This document shows, one piece after another, positions 13,980-27,823 of a DNA stretch of 64,000 bases. Position numbers and translations under genes: made by a program. The stretch is from Bombus terrestris (Eukaryota; Arthropoda; Insecta; Hymenoptera; Apidae). The DNA lies in the NCBI RefSeq assembly GCF_910591885.1, contig NC_063271.1:15059001-15123000 (forward strand), read 5' to 3'. Every line of letters starts with the position of its first letter. Position 1 is the first letter of the stretch. Under the pieces are notes generated by a model. That model did not search any database, had not been told where the DNA came from, and saw nothing but the letters and a program-made list of their open reading frames with translations.

Positions 13980-14165
13980 GAAAACGACAGGGGAAGTCGG
14001 CCGGTGAAAGAGAAAGAGAGAAGAAATGAAAGGGCCAACAGAACCAAACCTATATACTGGTGTGTAGGGAAGAGAAAGAACAAATGAATAAGAGGAGAAG
14101 GAGAAAGAAAAAGAGGAAGTGGAAGAGAGGGAGAGAAAGAAAAGGAAGGGAAAGAGGGAGAGACA
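13980..14165. repeat. Purine-rich (GA) tract
   Basis: The plus strand is strongly purine-biased. Positions 14091-14163 are all A or G except for one T at 14120. It is a potential triplex-forming tract and the source of the Ser/Phe-rich and Arg/Lys-rich spurious frames seen here. Confidence 0.9.
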
Positions 14166-16838
14166 GATTCGCCTATCCTGTGTGCCTGTCCCGTTTGTCC
14201 GTGCACTGTCGGCGGCATGCTTCATGTCGAGCTGACAGCTCGTATCTACATTCTGCCCGCGAGAATCTTTATAAGCGTTCGTGGGCGAGTGACGAGCTCG
14301 ATGACTGGCGGGCGTGACGCCTGCTGCCTTGCCTGACTCTGCCTGACTGCCTTCCTTCGTACCTCGTTACGACGTGCCACGGGGGCTGACACGAAGGGCA
14401 CGGGGTAAGGAGTTACGATGCCTAGCTATTGCACGGGACAAGCCTTCGATCTGACAGTCATGAATTTCCGTCGGCTTTCATCGTCCTTTCCGTCAGCTCT
14501 CTGTTAGGAACTGCTCCACTATACCTTGATCGGCTTGTTCTACACGCTCATTTGTTTCAACTCACCCTTGTCCTCATACACGATCTCCCCAATCCTTCTC
14601 AACCTCTTTCTCCCACCCTTTTACATTCCACAGTACGTTCTACTTGCGTGCGTCCATTTTAATTAGCCATCTAAGCCTGTGTCGCTTGTTTCAAACTTTT
14701 TCGATCATTTCCTATAATAATTATTGATACCTAACCGATAACAACGTATCTTTAAATCTTACCAGGTAATGGAGAATATTTTGACTTACGTAAACGTTAA
14801 AATTATCAATGTCTAGTACAGTTTTTATTGGAACGGACCACTAGTTGGATTAAGAGATGATCGATTGATCAACAAATATTTCTCAAACCAGGTATTATTT
14901 ATGTACAATATAAATATAATATATTATAATAAATGATTTATTTAAGCGGATAAATAACGAGATAAAACTAGTAATTTTCATTTACTTTCTTACAATTGTT
15001 TTTTTTTTTTAGAATTGATTTGTTATATGTGTTCCTTTTTCTTTTTTATCTTCTATATAGCTTTCGGATTTTTAAGGTCTTCATTTTCTGCTATTTCTTT
15101 TTAATTATATAAACATGTATCTCGATACAGAACGCTGATAAATTCTTTCGAAACTTTAACTATAATTGCTTATTGTACATGCGATTTAGAAGTTTTATAA
15201 CAAAGCAAGTGATATTTTATGAGGCTGTAAAGTGGGTAATATTTGCCTACAATATCTGTCAAATAACTAATACATTTACATTAACAAACAGTAAACTTAC
15301 ATGTATGTTTTTAACGCGAAACATTATCTTTTTCCTGTTCCTTATTAATAGCTGCTACGCAGACGCAAACGTAGACAATATAAATGGTGGGAAATAAGGA
15401 ATTATACTGCTTAAGCAGTTCAGTCATAATTTCCAACTGATTTTCATTATCCTTGGTGTTAATTCTTTAACACGAACCAAGACAATGTTAGATATCTTAT
15501 CGCACGTAAATGTTCTTTAAGTAGTACGTAGTTATGTATGCATGTACATAAGCGAGAATACAAAATAATCTTTCTTTGGATTATTGGAAAAATATTTCTA
15601 GAAATATTATAACTTGGCGGAAATGTTAATAAAACGCATAAAAATGTATATACTCTGAGAGGAAAATTTAATAACGGCGAAATATGCTCTAATAGAATAC
15701 TGTCATTGAAAATTTAATCTTCTCAATCTTAGAAAAGAATTAAAGCATTTATACATTAATAATACATTTCAGTAAAAATATATTTAATCGTGAATGGAAT
15801 ATTTTCGATTTTTTAAATAATTTTCAGTTACATTGATATCGTCTGCTAAATATTTTCATATATTGTGTGTGCTTTTTGTTCAATATTTGAATATTAAACT
15901 GAAATTCTTTATTTATCCGTTATATTATAAAACGTTGTAATAGGTATAAGCCTCAGTACAATAAACGAATAGAATAGAAATACCAAATATTGGATTTTAT
16001 TAGTAGATTGTTAAATATTAAATTATTTCTTAGTCTTATCCCTTTTCAACTATGACCATTTTAACAATACTAATCTATAAATAATAATAATTATTATATA
16101 TATATATTATATATATATAATTTGAAAATAAATTTCTATTTTTTGTTCAAGATGTGCTTTATATTTTATTACAGCTAAGTATTTATTTTTGTATTTATAT
16201 ATATCCTATCTTATCTGATTTATATGCATTTGTAATGTTGCCTTAACAAAATGTATCTTCAGAAAACAAGGAAAGATACCTTGTTGGAAAATGTAAAAAG
16301 AATTCATTTTTTTTAAATATAAAACAACATTTTCTATAAAGGGATGTCTGATATGTATCGGTATAAGAATTCCATCATTAATTTGTTATTATTTTATATT
16401 TGAAATGTTCCTATTTCATAACATTTTCGTATATAATCTGATGTCAACTTAATATTTAAAAAAATTTAATTTATTATTTTTCCTGATATAAATAATCCAA
16501 AAAGCAATTCAATTATACCATTAGACTATAAATGTTTGATTAACAATTGTGTTCTAAATAAACTACTCTGGAGTTGAATATCAAAGTAAACTACCCTATG
16601 AATTAAAACAAGAAGTATAATTATTAAAATCACATTAATTGTACACGACTAATCTTTAAGCTATTGATCTGTAATAAAGCTTTTATCAAAGTTTTAGCAC
16701 ATGTAAAGTTATAGAGGGAATTAGAAAAATGATATGTTTGGAACATATAAAAGTTAATCTACTATAAATCGCTGATCGCCGAACTGAAAAGATTTGTCCT
16801 TTATCAAGTTGGAATCGAGATTTCTCGGATTTGTATCC
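14166..16838. other. Non-coding stretch
   Basis: A GC-richer island continues to about 14660, including ctttataagc near 14268, which resembles a TATA element but has no supported transcript. From 14700 on the sequence is very AT-rich, with a TA-rich self-complementary patch at 16080-16125. No gene recognised. Confidence 0.45.
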
Positions 16839-16874
16839 AACGGTTAACTGAACCGTTTATCTCGCTAACACGTG
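16839..16874. promoter_or_regulatory. Candidate binding-site pair: AACGGTT palindrome plus CACGTG E-box
   Basis: aacggtt and aaccgtt form a perfect inverted repeat around aactg (16839-16857). Twelve bases on lies a perfect E-box, CACGTG (16869-16874). The inverted halves fit Myb-type (AACNG) or Grainyhead-type (AACCG/GGTT) cores, and CACGTG is the classic bHLH site. Function is inferred from motif shape only. Confidence 0.3.
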
Positions 16875-19800
16875 ACACGATCACACTGTTCGTTTCGGGT
16901 GAATGGGGGTTTTACTGGAATCCGAACTTATTTACGAACCATTGTAACGTTACAGAACGTGACTCCACTTCCGCCAGTACAGACTTACGTGAAATTCACG
17001 TTAGCAGAACGTATTATGATAATCGACTGGTTTTTTGTTCGAACGAATAGGATTCCAATGTTCGCTCTATTGCCTCACTTTGATTGTTCTCTTGGTTTTC
17101 GAAACTTTATGACGTTCATTTACCAAGTTACCTTAAAAAATTATCTGTCACGTGTACATATGTACTTTATTTTTATAATTCGAATTCCAAAAGCTTTAAC
17201 TTCTGTTAGTCTGAGTTTGATCACTGCTGCCTCTACTACAACACGAAATAATATGTAATATACATGTTACATGTACAACGTTTACAGGAAAACTGAAATA
17301 AGAAAAACAAGCAACTTATGTTTCAACTTGTACCCACCATGATGTTGGCCCTTATGCTAGCATATATGTACAATGTACATACGTGCAAGTACATACATGT
17401 GTGAGTTATTTTCGTTTGTGAAACTTCTCTTACTCGAAAAGCTCGATAAAACAAAAAAATTTAAAAGCTTGAAAATATTAGCTTTTCCTTTGAAATTCGA
17501 GTTATTGAAATTCCACTGCGTTATATTTTTGTATTCTGCGTCCAGATTCTTTACTCGATGCTTTGTAAAAAGAATATACTTTCCATTCGTTTCGCTTATA
17601 TTCTTTATTTAATTTTCCCATGTGTTGCAAATACGATTATCTACTTTCATTAAAAAAGATTTCCTCGAAATTACTGTGCAAGAAGTAAATACAATTTACT
17701 ATTCTAATTTATTACTGTCAGCTCTTTTCGATACCATACGTTAAACTGGTTTTTATATAAGCAACTGACGGTTTCGTCAAAAGACTCAATACAAGTTCAT
17801 ACAACTTTATAATTGGGGAGAGAATGTGTATAATAGTACGATATACGTATAATAGTGACATACTTATTGAATATTCGTGAGAATTGGAACTCGTTTCGTT
17901 CGAGCCAAACGTCAAAGAAGTCCTTGTGCATTAACATTCTACGGTGTGTCTTTGGACTATTAAGAGGAGCCAAAAACCAGTCTTCTGATGCATTATTCCG
18001 TTAAGTGGTTGTCACAAATTCGACCTTAATTGTAGGAATGACAAATGGCACGCCTGTGTTCGGCGTGTTTTGTGTCTTCTCGGACGTCAGCGACATTACA
18101 AAGCGTTTCACGACGTTGCCAACAGACGTTCTATATTTGAGGACTAAGAGACTTAATTAAGAGGGACGGTAGTGCATACCTTCGATTTTTAAACGTGTCC
18201 ATTAGCTTTATTCGATGTCGTTCATATTTACTTTCTTGTTACGAAAACCATCCAAATTATATACAACGAACATTATTCACATCAACGATAGGTAGAAATA
18301 TCTCTTTTGTATTGCGTACAATTCCTGTTACAGAAAGCAAACAGTCTACGACAATATGTCGTTATTATCATTACTATTATTATTATTTTCATTGTTCAAA
18401 TTATTAGTTTAGATTATATAAATAAATTTAAAAATAATTTTTAAATAATTTTTAATTAAAGAAAATAAATTTAAATAAATAATAAAAAGTTAATACAGGG
18501 AATAGAGAAATTCAACACGAAAGAAAGAGAGAAAGAGAGGAAGAATAAATGTTATATACGACAAGTAAAAATACAAGTTACGAAAAGTTTAAGCCTAAAA
18601 TAGATTTAATATATGTACATATAGTCGTAATAGACTATAGACTACGTCTACATACATGTAACAAATTTATTTCATTTTTATTTTTATTTTCATTTTCTTT
18701 TCTATATCTATCTTACATTTTTTGGAATATTTGTAACTAGCGTTAAACATTACATGTACGGTAAAGTTTGTAATAAACCTTAAAGAGCCTTAATTAGAGG
18801 AGAAATGAAAGTGTAACGTAAGCCATAGTAGTTCGCCTTTGTCATCGAGCAAACGAGATGGGATGAATTCCGAAATCTCAGTGTCTTTGACATTCTGCCG
18901 CAACGGAAACAAACTGCAACTGAGAGCAGTGTTAGGCGTGCAACCGAGTTGAAATTAAGTTAGAAAACGCGCCTAAGTGCGGGGTAGACGCGTGGAAGAT
19001 CAAAGGAACCGCATGAGTGACGGAAACCAGCTGCTAGACGATGTTCCCGACTCTCCAGATTTATACACCCATTTTCTTCCTTTCTGATGCTTCTCAAAGC
19101 ACCGTTTTTCTGGCTTCTATCCTCCTTTCTATTACAGCTTACTTAGCGTCATTAAGATTATTTGTTGCTCGTTTTGCTGCATTTTTTATATGACTAAATG
19201 TGCGACTATTAAGAAAATAAAATATTACCTATTTCACACCAGGAAAGTGATGTTTTTATACCATTATGAAAGAACGAAATCAACTAGCAGTCTGACTTAA
19301 CATTTATATTTACTATTTTTCTTTCTAATAACTACAAACAGTACCATGCAATTATAACGTATCTTCTTACAGCGGACATTAGCGGGTAACGCTTTTCCGG
19401 GTAAATTCCACAAAACTTATTAAATAGTGATTAATGAGCTGTAGTGATTAATGCAACATATATTAACTCACACCAAAGTTATAATTAGGAATATGATTTT
19501 TTCTCGAATTATATTCGCAATATTAAAAGCCTTAAATCTAAGACAAAAGTTATGTAAAAAGTAGCTTTTCTCCGTCGAAGTATTCCTTTAGTTCATTCTT
19601 TTGCTCAGTATCGAGTATAAGCTTGAATCTGTCCAGTTGTTTTATGGTAACATTTATAACACGGTCATTTAGATTTGAATCTTTTAAACTATCATACAAT
19701 TGGGCACTATACATTATACATATTAATCTGCAGTCGCGTTTGTCGTTTTATCGCTCCTTTATCCTATGACTGATAATTTACCTTTTTTCATGAGTTTTAA

Positions 19801-20776
19801 CATGAAAGGAAATAATCCTAAAAGTTAGAAGAAATGAATGTAAATAAATTCAGCGAACGCTTTTATTTTACGCTTGGTAAAGCCTGGTACACTTTGGTAC
19901 ACTTTCGCAAATATTTATCGAAAGTGTATAGAAATTTTATAGACATTTATAGAAATTCTAATACTATAAAAAATATGAACACTTTTTATATCTGCCTCAT
20001 ATCTCACTTCAAAATGAAGAATTTAATTCTATGGACAAAATCTAATACGCTCTAGTAAATATTCCTCCATATAAAATTTATTATTCGAAACTTATCAAGG
20101 AATAATTCAAGTGACTTCGTCAATAGTATCAATATTCGATAGAATAGTGAGTAAATAATTTTAAAAAATGATTTGGGCCATCTATAAGTGAATCATACTG
20201 TTGTTAGAACTGTAGCTACCTCATGAAGTGCGTGTATAGATGGTTGTTTAGGATTACAACACACAGAGATAACCACGGGCATGAGATACATAATGCAGCA
20301 GGTATTGTAAACCATACCACGCCCTCCTGCATACAATACGCTCTACCGATGCATTCTATTGTTGTCTTTTGAAATAAACTCAGTCAGCCACCACCTCCCT
20401 GAGGCTCTATATTATCTTCATGCGCGTAATACATATTGCATTCACGAGTCTCTTTTAGCCTGCCATTTTACTTGGTATGTTTGACAGAAGAATTTTCGAA
20501 ATGACTGTGTTAAGCTTGTTCTGATGTGTATTTTTTCCAAACTCACTGCTATAAATATAATATCACCTTAAAAATATTTTCGGAATTATGCACAGAAAAT
20601 TCTCTTAATGCGAAGGATTATTCGCTGTTTATTGTTGATATAGGATCTATAACATTCCTTAGAGATATTACTAATTTTACAATATAATATATTTGCTTGA
20701 TATCAATCCTACGAAAATAAGGTCCCTTTTATTCTAGCAAAGGAGTTTTCCCATTAGGGAACAGATTGTGTCTTTC
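16875..20776. other. Non-coding stretch
   Basis: No supported gene. It alternates AT-rich DNA with more complex blocks (about 17940-18190 and 18780-19080) that look like candidate conserved non-coding sequence. A low-complexity A/T block lies at 18415-18490. The unit tagtgattaatg occurs twice near 19425-19455. A gtattgta/tacaatac inverted pair lies around 20305-20340. Confidence 0.45.
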
Positions 20777-20789
20777 TACCTGACAGGTA
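20777..20789. promoter_or_regulatory. Tail-to-tail CAGGTA pair
   Basis: TACCTG and CAGGTA flank a single A, forming a perfect 6+1+6 inverted repeat. CAGGTA is a core shared by insect Zelda-type and Snail/ZEB-type sites. One palindromic site is suggestive at best. Confidence 0.25.
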
Positions 20790-21799
20790 AAGAAAAGACA
20801 GGGTGACATAAGCCATGACAGCGGGAAGTGGCAGGCTAGGTATAATATTCGAAATCTGGCATCCAAGTATAGATCCTAGTTTCATCGTAGGAAGTAAGAG
20901 CCCCTCGGGGAGATGTAATCCGTGATAAGCCTCGATTTATTTGGTAGTTGCTAACAACTGCGGCATCTGTTAATCACTGGCACGTTTGGCAATGCATCTT
21001 CAACGTACTTTAAATGCTGATGAGTGGGATGATTCTTTGGCAGTTTTCCAGCAATATGTCATGTCAGTTTAAATAGAAAATTTTAAACACGTCAATTTTC
21101 CTTGTCATTTACTCGATTTAAACCTTAAAATACTTAAGGTTTGTGAGAAAGGAGCTTTATTGATCGATTAAAGTATGAAAATATGTAGTTACACATATAT
21201 TTTTAGATACGTTTCAAAGACTCGTAAATATCGGGTGGAAGAAATATAACAAAGATCGATCTAGAATGGCGGTCATGTTAAAGTCAGTTTGAAAAAGGAA
21301 TAAATTCACCTGCTCGAAGCGGCAGGCGTGCGATGATACCATCGTCGAATGCCTGAATCACGGTATCGCGTCCGATAAAGTCGACGAAGCGGAGTGTACG
21401 AGTGGACTGTCACGCGATGTCGTATTCACGTCGCATATACGACGTTCCGCGCTAACTGGAACGAACGTTCCGGACGTCCCTGTTCGAAAGCCGCTGCGTC
21501 GTTTTCCAGTTCGTCGGCGCGTTTATGCATCCGCGTCCCACTGCGCGTGTCAGTACCAGTATTTCAAGCCGAACCATGTCCCCAAGACTTATAATTTACG
21601 AACGAGTTGAGTGAAGCGCACAGAAGTGCACAGCGCTCAACCTCTAGCGTTGATTTTGGCTTTGGCGTGTTCGCTCGTTTGCCAGAGCGTATAACGAAGC
21701 GAAATGGACGTTCCACGTGCTTTGAGCTACACATAGGAAAGGTGTTAGGATCTTGTAGAAAGATTGTGATTGTATGCACGTTCGAAATCCAGCTATAGT
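20790..21799. other. Non-coding stretch rising in GC
   Basis: No supported gene. An imperfect hairpin around 21325-21355 pairs caggc..cgatg with catcg..gcctg. GC and CpG content increase toward 21800. Confidence 0.45.
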
Positions 21800-22800
21800 C
21801 TAGCAACAGCAACAGGAACAGCAACAGCAGCGGCGGCGGCAGCAGTTCTGAAAGCGATGGTGGTACACCGGTACACGTCTGTGTCCGCGTGCTGGCCGCA
21901 GCCGCGGTAGTGGCACGGCGCGGTGCGGCGTGGCCACGGTGCGGCTTACCATGGCGTGGCCGTGACTCGAGAAGTGCCGCGACGTGGAATCAGGGCCATG
22001 CTTATGCAGCCCGCCGCTTCTCGGCCTGCGTAACGTTATTTATCACGGCCGCCGTAGGCGCGCAGGCGGCAACTTTGTGCCGACCTCGCCGCTCGCAGCC
22101 AGAATCGCGATACAGCCGACCAGATATAATTTTATTATACCTGCGAAGTGAGCGCAGAGGGTAGTTTATCAGCAGTCGAGTGTACCGGTTTTCTATCTCC
22201 CTCCAATTCTTCCGCGTCTCTTTCTCCCTTTTTCTCTCCCCGCTCCTCTCCTTCTTACTCTTGTTTTCTCTTTTCGTATTCTCTCGCCTTTCACCCTTCC
22301 TACCCCAACCGTTCTGTTGTATCCCTATCCTCTTTGCGCCTCCTTCTTCCGCTTCTCTCTCTCTCTCTCTCTCTCTCCTTCCCCTTCCCCTTCCCGAACT
22401 TCTCTCTTTCACTTTCTCCGTTTCTCTTCTGCTCACGCCGCGTCGTTTTACAGTACGCCATGCCATACCACACCGCACCATACTACGGCACGCCACGCCA
22501 CGCCGTGTCAGGGAATAATATAGTGCTGGCGGGCTCTAACGGCGGTAATGTATGGCCGACACTCCGGGCAAAAGGGTACGCCAACTCGGAGGACGCCAAG
22601 GGTGAACAGGCCGAGCCACTCTGTCACGCAGTTTTCACTGAGCGCCTCTTCTTCTTCCTTCTCCTCATCCTCCACTTCCACGTCGAGAGATTACCGCCTC
22701 CGATAATTACGACGTTTGCACCCACCGGGGCCGATTTGTCTTCCACGTTTGTGGAGGGGCTGCGATTCGATGTCGAGCGCCACGCTTACTGACATTCTTC
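21800..22800. other. GC-rich, CpG-rich island with CAG/CGG-like units
   Basis: This is one of the most GC-rich kilobases of the window. It starts with imperfect CAG/CGG triplets (about 21803-21845) and continues with CpG-dense sequence to 22130, then a pyrimidine tract, then a short imperfect CGCCA-type tandem (about 22455-22508). Open frames of 91 to 214 codons occur on both strands but are low in complexity. A first exon or promoter CpG island is possible; no TATA, initiator or coding domain can be supported. Confidence 0.5.
22180..22440. repeat. Pyrimidine-rich tract with (TC)n core
   Basis: The plus strand is largely C and T for about 260 bases, with a TC dinucleotide core at 22354-22377. 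It is a potential triplex-forming tract. It explains the long Ser/Leu/Phe-rich frame on the plus strand and the Arg/Glu/Lys-rich frame on the minus strand. Confidence 0.9.
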
Positions 22801-24860
22801 GCTGTTTCTTCTTTCCTTTAACGAATCTCCGTTTACGAGTACAAACAGGACACGCGTTATTTCCAATATTTTTTCCATGACTTATTTCCATAGAAAGTAT
22901 AATTTTTTAACGATAGCGATATTTATGAAAATTTATCTTGATCTAACTTTGCGACGCAATATTTTCAATGTTACTTTTTTTTTTATTAATCCTTACGGTA
23001 ACAGGAATTAGGAGAAAGTGTCTACATGTAATTTGTAAATAATATGCAAACGCAGGTGAAAGATATTAAGAAGAATCGTGCATGGAACTCAAAATAATTA
23101 ACTTAGCAAATACAAAATATAAAATGCTTATTTGCATGTGTGGCTGTAGAAGCTATTGCTGCTGCAGCATACAGTCGAAGCAGTAATAAAATCAATGTTT
23201 ATCGTAAACGCGATATCCGCACAGCCTAAGATACATCAGGAATGTGTCAATTTAAATGCTTATCTACACCTTGCACGCCAGCTCGCAACTCCAATATCAC
23301 GATATAATTAATTTCATAATACATATTCCTTGGCTTTGCTCCGCTTAATTGCTCACTGTTAGCGGCGAAGCGAGAGAGTCGACGAGGCGGTACCTAGATT
23401 CAAGGGAGTAAAGGGAGAAAAAGCGAGCGGAATAACGATGATGAGGACGGAAAGAGCAAAGAGAGAGAAAGAGAGAAAATAGGTGTAGAGAAGGGAAGAA
23501 GCGAAGCGGTGTTGCGTAGGTGGAAAGCAGTTAGCAGCCTCTCGGGTTCCGCTAAGCGTTTAGCGGTAAAACTAATTACCGCAGGAGTTTCAAGGAATGC
23601 GTCTAGTATAAAATGAACGCGATTGATATCAAGCGCGCCTCTGTGTAAGTATAATTCATTGGGATTTTCGTACGTGTAGTAACACGTATAGATGCACTGG
23701 TCCCGAATGAAGTTCCCGATCCTCATGAAGAGGTAGCTGTAACGTCTGTACGTTTCCTCTAGGAAAAAGAGAAGGAGGAAAAAGAGAAAGAATCACAGCG
23801 GATCTTATTCGTAATTAAACTGACGCGAATGGGGCTAATAAATTTGTGCGAGAGCATAAAACAAGTCTTGTAACTCTATCGAGGTAATTGCGGCGACCAC
23901 GCCTCGTTGCCGTGGGCTGCGGTTGGCTCTCTTACACCTTTTCGCATACCGCAATTTGATATGCTATACTACAAACCGCTGTAATATCTACGGTGTACCT
24001 TGTCAAAGCGTCAGACCACGCCAGTATCGGCGTCAGCAGTTAGACAAGGAACAGGAACAAACAATTAACGAGACACCCGTTAACCCATAACGTGTCTATT
24101 CAATGCAAATGACTTACTAATGAAAGATAAATCTTACACAGCTATCGAGACGTGCGCGAAGGTGAATATTAAAGCATGTTATCTCCTGGTTCACGCGTTT
24201 CGCGAGAAACAATCCGTGGTTTTTCTTCTTTTGTAATATCTTTAAAATTTCTCCAGCTCAACGCAACGATAATCGCGGTCGCGCTTTGATCCTTCAAACG
24301 AGCATGGAGAACAACTATCGATAACTAACGCATCTATGCATCGATGTTTCAAAGCATCGACAAAGGCAAGCGAATCGGGGCGGTGCTTTGAAACGAGTGG
24401 ATTTAAAAATCAATTCTGCCGGACGACCGTGCTTGGTAATATAACGACGTTATTAAACAGTACAAAGGAACTCGCGCCACACGAGCCATTAACGTCGAGT
24501 AGACTCGGATGGACTTCCGAGGGCGCTACAGTCGCTGATGTCTCCGAACACTGTTCATTCGGTGTTTATATGTGTCCGTAAAACTCACCGTGTGGAATAT
24601 ACCAAGTCGGAGGAGCTAACCGGTTCCTGGAGTCAAGATGGCCGCTGTGAAAGTAGAAGGGTGAAGAAGAAGAGGGCAGTTAGGGAAGCAAGGAGGTAGG
24701 CAGCCAAGCAGCCAGCCGAGCAGCCAGGGTGGGCACAGAGCGATCATAACTCAGGTGGCCGCGGACAAGCAGCGCTTGTTCCGTGCATTCGGAACACGGA
24801 ACACACACGAGTTCGCCGACGTTCTGCACGACGTGCCTTCCATGGACGCCTGCAACACTG
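22801..24860. other. Non-coding stretch
   Basis: No supported gene. A purine-biased patch lies at 23400-23490. The block 24240-24400 contains an inverted gtttcaaagca pair (about 24348-24394, 13 of 14 bases matching) and a tcgatg/catcga hairpin. At 24635-24645 aagatggccgc matches the core of a YY1/Pho-type site. Only short frames are present. Confidence 0.45.
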
Positions 24861-24990
24861 TTCTCTTCTCTTCTCTTCTCTTCTCTTCTCTTCTCGTCCC
24901 TTCTGTACCCTTCTTTTCCCTTCTTTTCCCTTCTCTTCTCTTCTCTCTTCTTTCTTTTCTATTTAGCTTTTCGTCTTTATTTCTTTCTTG
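24861..24990. repeat. (TTCTC)n minisatellite and pyrimidine tract
   Basis: Seven perfect TTCTC units at 24861-24895 are followed by diverged CCCTTCTTTT-type units to about 24990. The plus strand is nearly all pyrimidine. Confidence 0.95.
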
Positions 24991-27823
24991 ACCGATCGGT
25001 TTCTCTCCTACTTCTCTGTTTCCCTTTCTTCTTCTCTGGAGCATTTGGACGTTCGTGGCGCGGACGGTGGCAGCCGCGGCACGCCACACAATCCGGCAAT
25101 CTTTCTTGCGTATACTCATGTGCAAAAGTTTACCGGCAACCAGAAATTGAACACATTTTTTTCGTTAACGATCAAATATTCAACAATTTTTTTAAATAAT
25201 TTACTATATTACAAAAATTCATACAACGGTGTCTTACATCTTAAATTTAATTTTCGTTGTCGTGTCGTGTCGTTGTCGTGTTTTATTTTCTATTGTTTCA
25301 TGTCCTACCGTGGACTACCACCTTCGTGTAAAACGCTTACGTCTTGAAAATGCAACAATAGTAACTCCGAACTGAAACGAAGCGAACTAAAAAGTAGAAG
25401 AAGATACGATCAAGTTAAATTCTTGTAAATGTAAGCAGAAGTGATCCGAATGATTCTAACTTAGTAACATATTTCCTAGTGTATATTATCATGATCGTGA
25501 AGGATAAAAATATCATCAAAGAGATAAGCACTTATACCTACAGCAGAATTAATATTTTATGTTGTGCCGATAGCGATATCATAAGATCATTACAAATAAT
25601 GTCGCTAGAAACGAGGTTTTAATATAAGAAATACTAACTATCGAGCGTGTTAAAACTTTCATGTCACGAACGACCGCCTTATCACGAAAACTGTGTTACA
25701 CATTCGATTTAACGCGGAGAAAGAGAAGAGTGAACGTCCGCTTTATGACATACCATTGTATATACGTGCATCAACGGGGCTTTGGTCGAGGTCGAAGATA
25801 TAATGAACTTTTGTCAGCGATTGTACCAGGTCGCCCGAAGAAGAACTGGATACGTGGTCGCCAGGTCGTGTCCGTCCATCCGTCGCGCTACAAATGAAGA
25901 CTTTAAATAATTTAGTCACCGGCTGTAAATCCCGTCGGGAAGCGACGTTAATCGATACATACCGCTGTGTACCGTGCCGTTATACAGCTTGGGAACATTT
26001 ATGAATGCGCGCTATGAATCACGAGATAATAATATCGTACGTGTGTAAGCGTGTCTATGAATGTGTGTAAGTACGTTCGCGGATGCGCATCACCTTAAAT
26101 CGCAGTCTTGCTTTGGTGTACGCCTTGAGCAATTGTGATATATATATATTTCTTCAAACCGTTTAAAAATCGCCTATCCATTTTGAAAATATTTAAAAAA
26201 TACTATTTGTTCATTTCTAATTAATTGCGCCAGTAAAAATATTTTCGTAATATTATTTATAATTTGAAATTATAAATTGTAAAACTAAATGCATTTGAAC
26301 AAGTTGGACAGTTCGATAATTGGATCGTTTAAAAATTTTAAGACTTGCCAGTCTTTTGCGCAATTAAGCTTTCAATCAATGTCGAGGAAATGATTTATTA
26401 CGACGCAGATTGTTAGCGACAATGCAGAGATCAAATAATACCATCACTAAATTTGTACGGTTGATTATAAATCCTGAGTGTGAGAATGAGGACTTCAATT
26501 GGCACAATGTTTCTTCCACAAAGTTGTCATTCTTACTTATATCTTCTTCGAAATACGAAACACTATATTATTTAAGTGTCTTTTGCGCAGTCTCCGTTTT
26601 TTGTCCTTGTGGATATATTTGATGAACATCCTTCTTGCATAGTTTAAGTTGCCAAGACGAATATTTCGTTTTATAAAAACAACTATTAACAGTTATTAAT
26701 GAGTTTTATTAAGTTAACAGTTTTATTAATTCTATATATAGATCTCCGTATACTACTTTGCTAAATGTCGGCTTATTATAAATCTCCGTTCTGCTTAAGC
26801 ATTTTGAATCTTAAATATTAATTTGATCTCGTGTATTTATTAATTAATCGATAAGAGATAAAGAGCGCAACTAAAGTAACTAAAATGACCGAGAGAAGAT
26901 TCTATAATTAGAGATAGTGAAAATACGTAACTTGTTTTTGTATTATATTTCATGTGGTTCTGTATTGCATTCTACGTGATTGATAATAACCATCCTTCCT
27001 TACAAAAATACGATATTCGAATAGTAGTTTTAAACGGATGTGAACTAATTTGAGTTGGTATCGCTTTTATTTAATAGTCTCATTACGAACGTGATCGTCT
27101 TAGATTATCCGTGATCCGTTTTTGGGGCGGCTACGATGGATCGATTCATTCTCCGGGAACTCCACTAATAAATTACGATAATAGCATTAAGATAGATCGA
27201 CGGATAGACGCGTAGGCGTGGAGACGTGGCGGCGGACAATATTTTAGCGTGCAGTAGCTTTATGACCAGAGGTTACGAGCCAGGAAGAGCCATAACGCCT
27301 CGTATCTCGTTGCTTCGTACCCCTACGTTCCTTACATTTGCGGGAAAGCTCAGCACGGGTGCCAATTCCTAGGAGCGTATCGGACCATAAACTGGGAACG
27401 TGATGTATGTTACCTTATACCCTCTTCTGCTGCAATCCTTCCAACATTGCTTTCACCCTAACGTTCCTCTTCTACGCTTATACTCGTCCAGCGCGTCCGC
27501 ACTCTACACTCGTTACTCTTGACACGTGGTGCCATGAAATTCGTTGTATTTGCATTGATTTCTCGACACGGACAAACCTACCTACCTAGAGTATCTCATG
27601 AATGCGGTTTCAATTATTTCAAAGTTCCCAGTTCTTTAACCGCATGCTTGTTTCTAGTTTTCCGTACAGATACTAGAATTTATATCCGCGTGATCAGGCA
27701 CACTTTTAAAGGAATTTCTGATCGCCAGACACGGACGATAAATTCAAAAGTAATTAAATTTAAATATTAAATATCGAATACGTTTCACCTTATGGAAGTC
27801 GATGAATCCTCGTGAAAAGAATG
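24991..27823. other. Non-coding stretch
   Basis: No supported gene. A small imperfect tandem of tgtcg units lies near 25258-25280. A short stem (atagcgatatca opposite taatgtcgctag) lies at about 25570-25612. AT-rich DNA surrounds moderately GC-rich patches at 25650-26110 and 27110-27560. Confidence 0.45.

Noticed and set aside
14255..14300. TATA-like ctttataagc as a promoter
   Set aside because: No initiator at the right spacing and no supported downstream transcript.
22002..22496. 164-codon minus-strand frame
   Set aside because: Arg/Glu/Lys repeats are the antisense of the same pyrimidine tract.
22148..22792. Longest plus-strand open frame (214 codons)
   Set aside because: Most of it translates a CT tract into Ser/Leu/Phe runs, and the opposite strand is also open. 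No domain or start context supports it.
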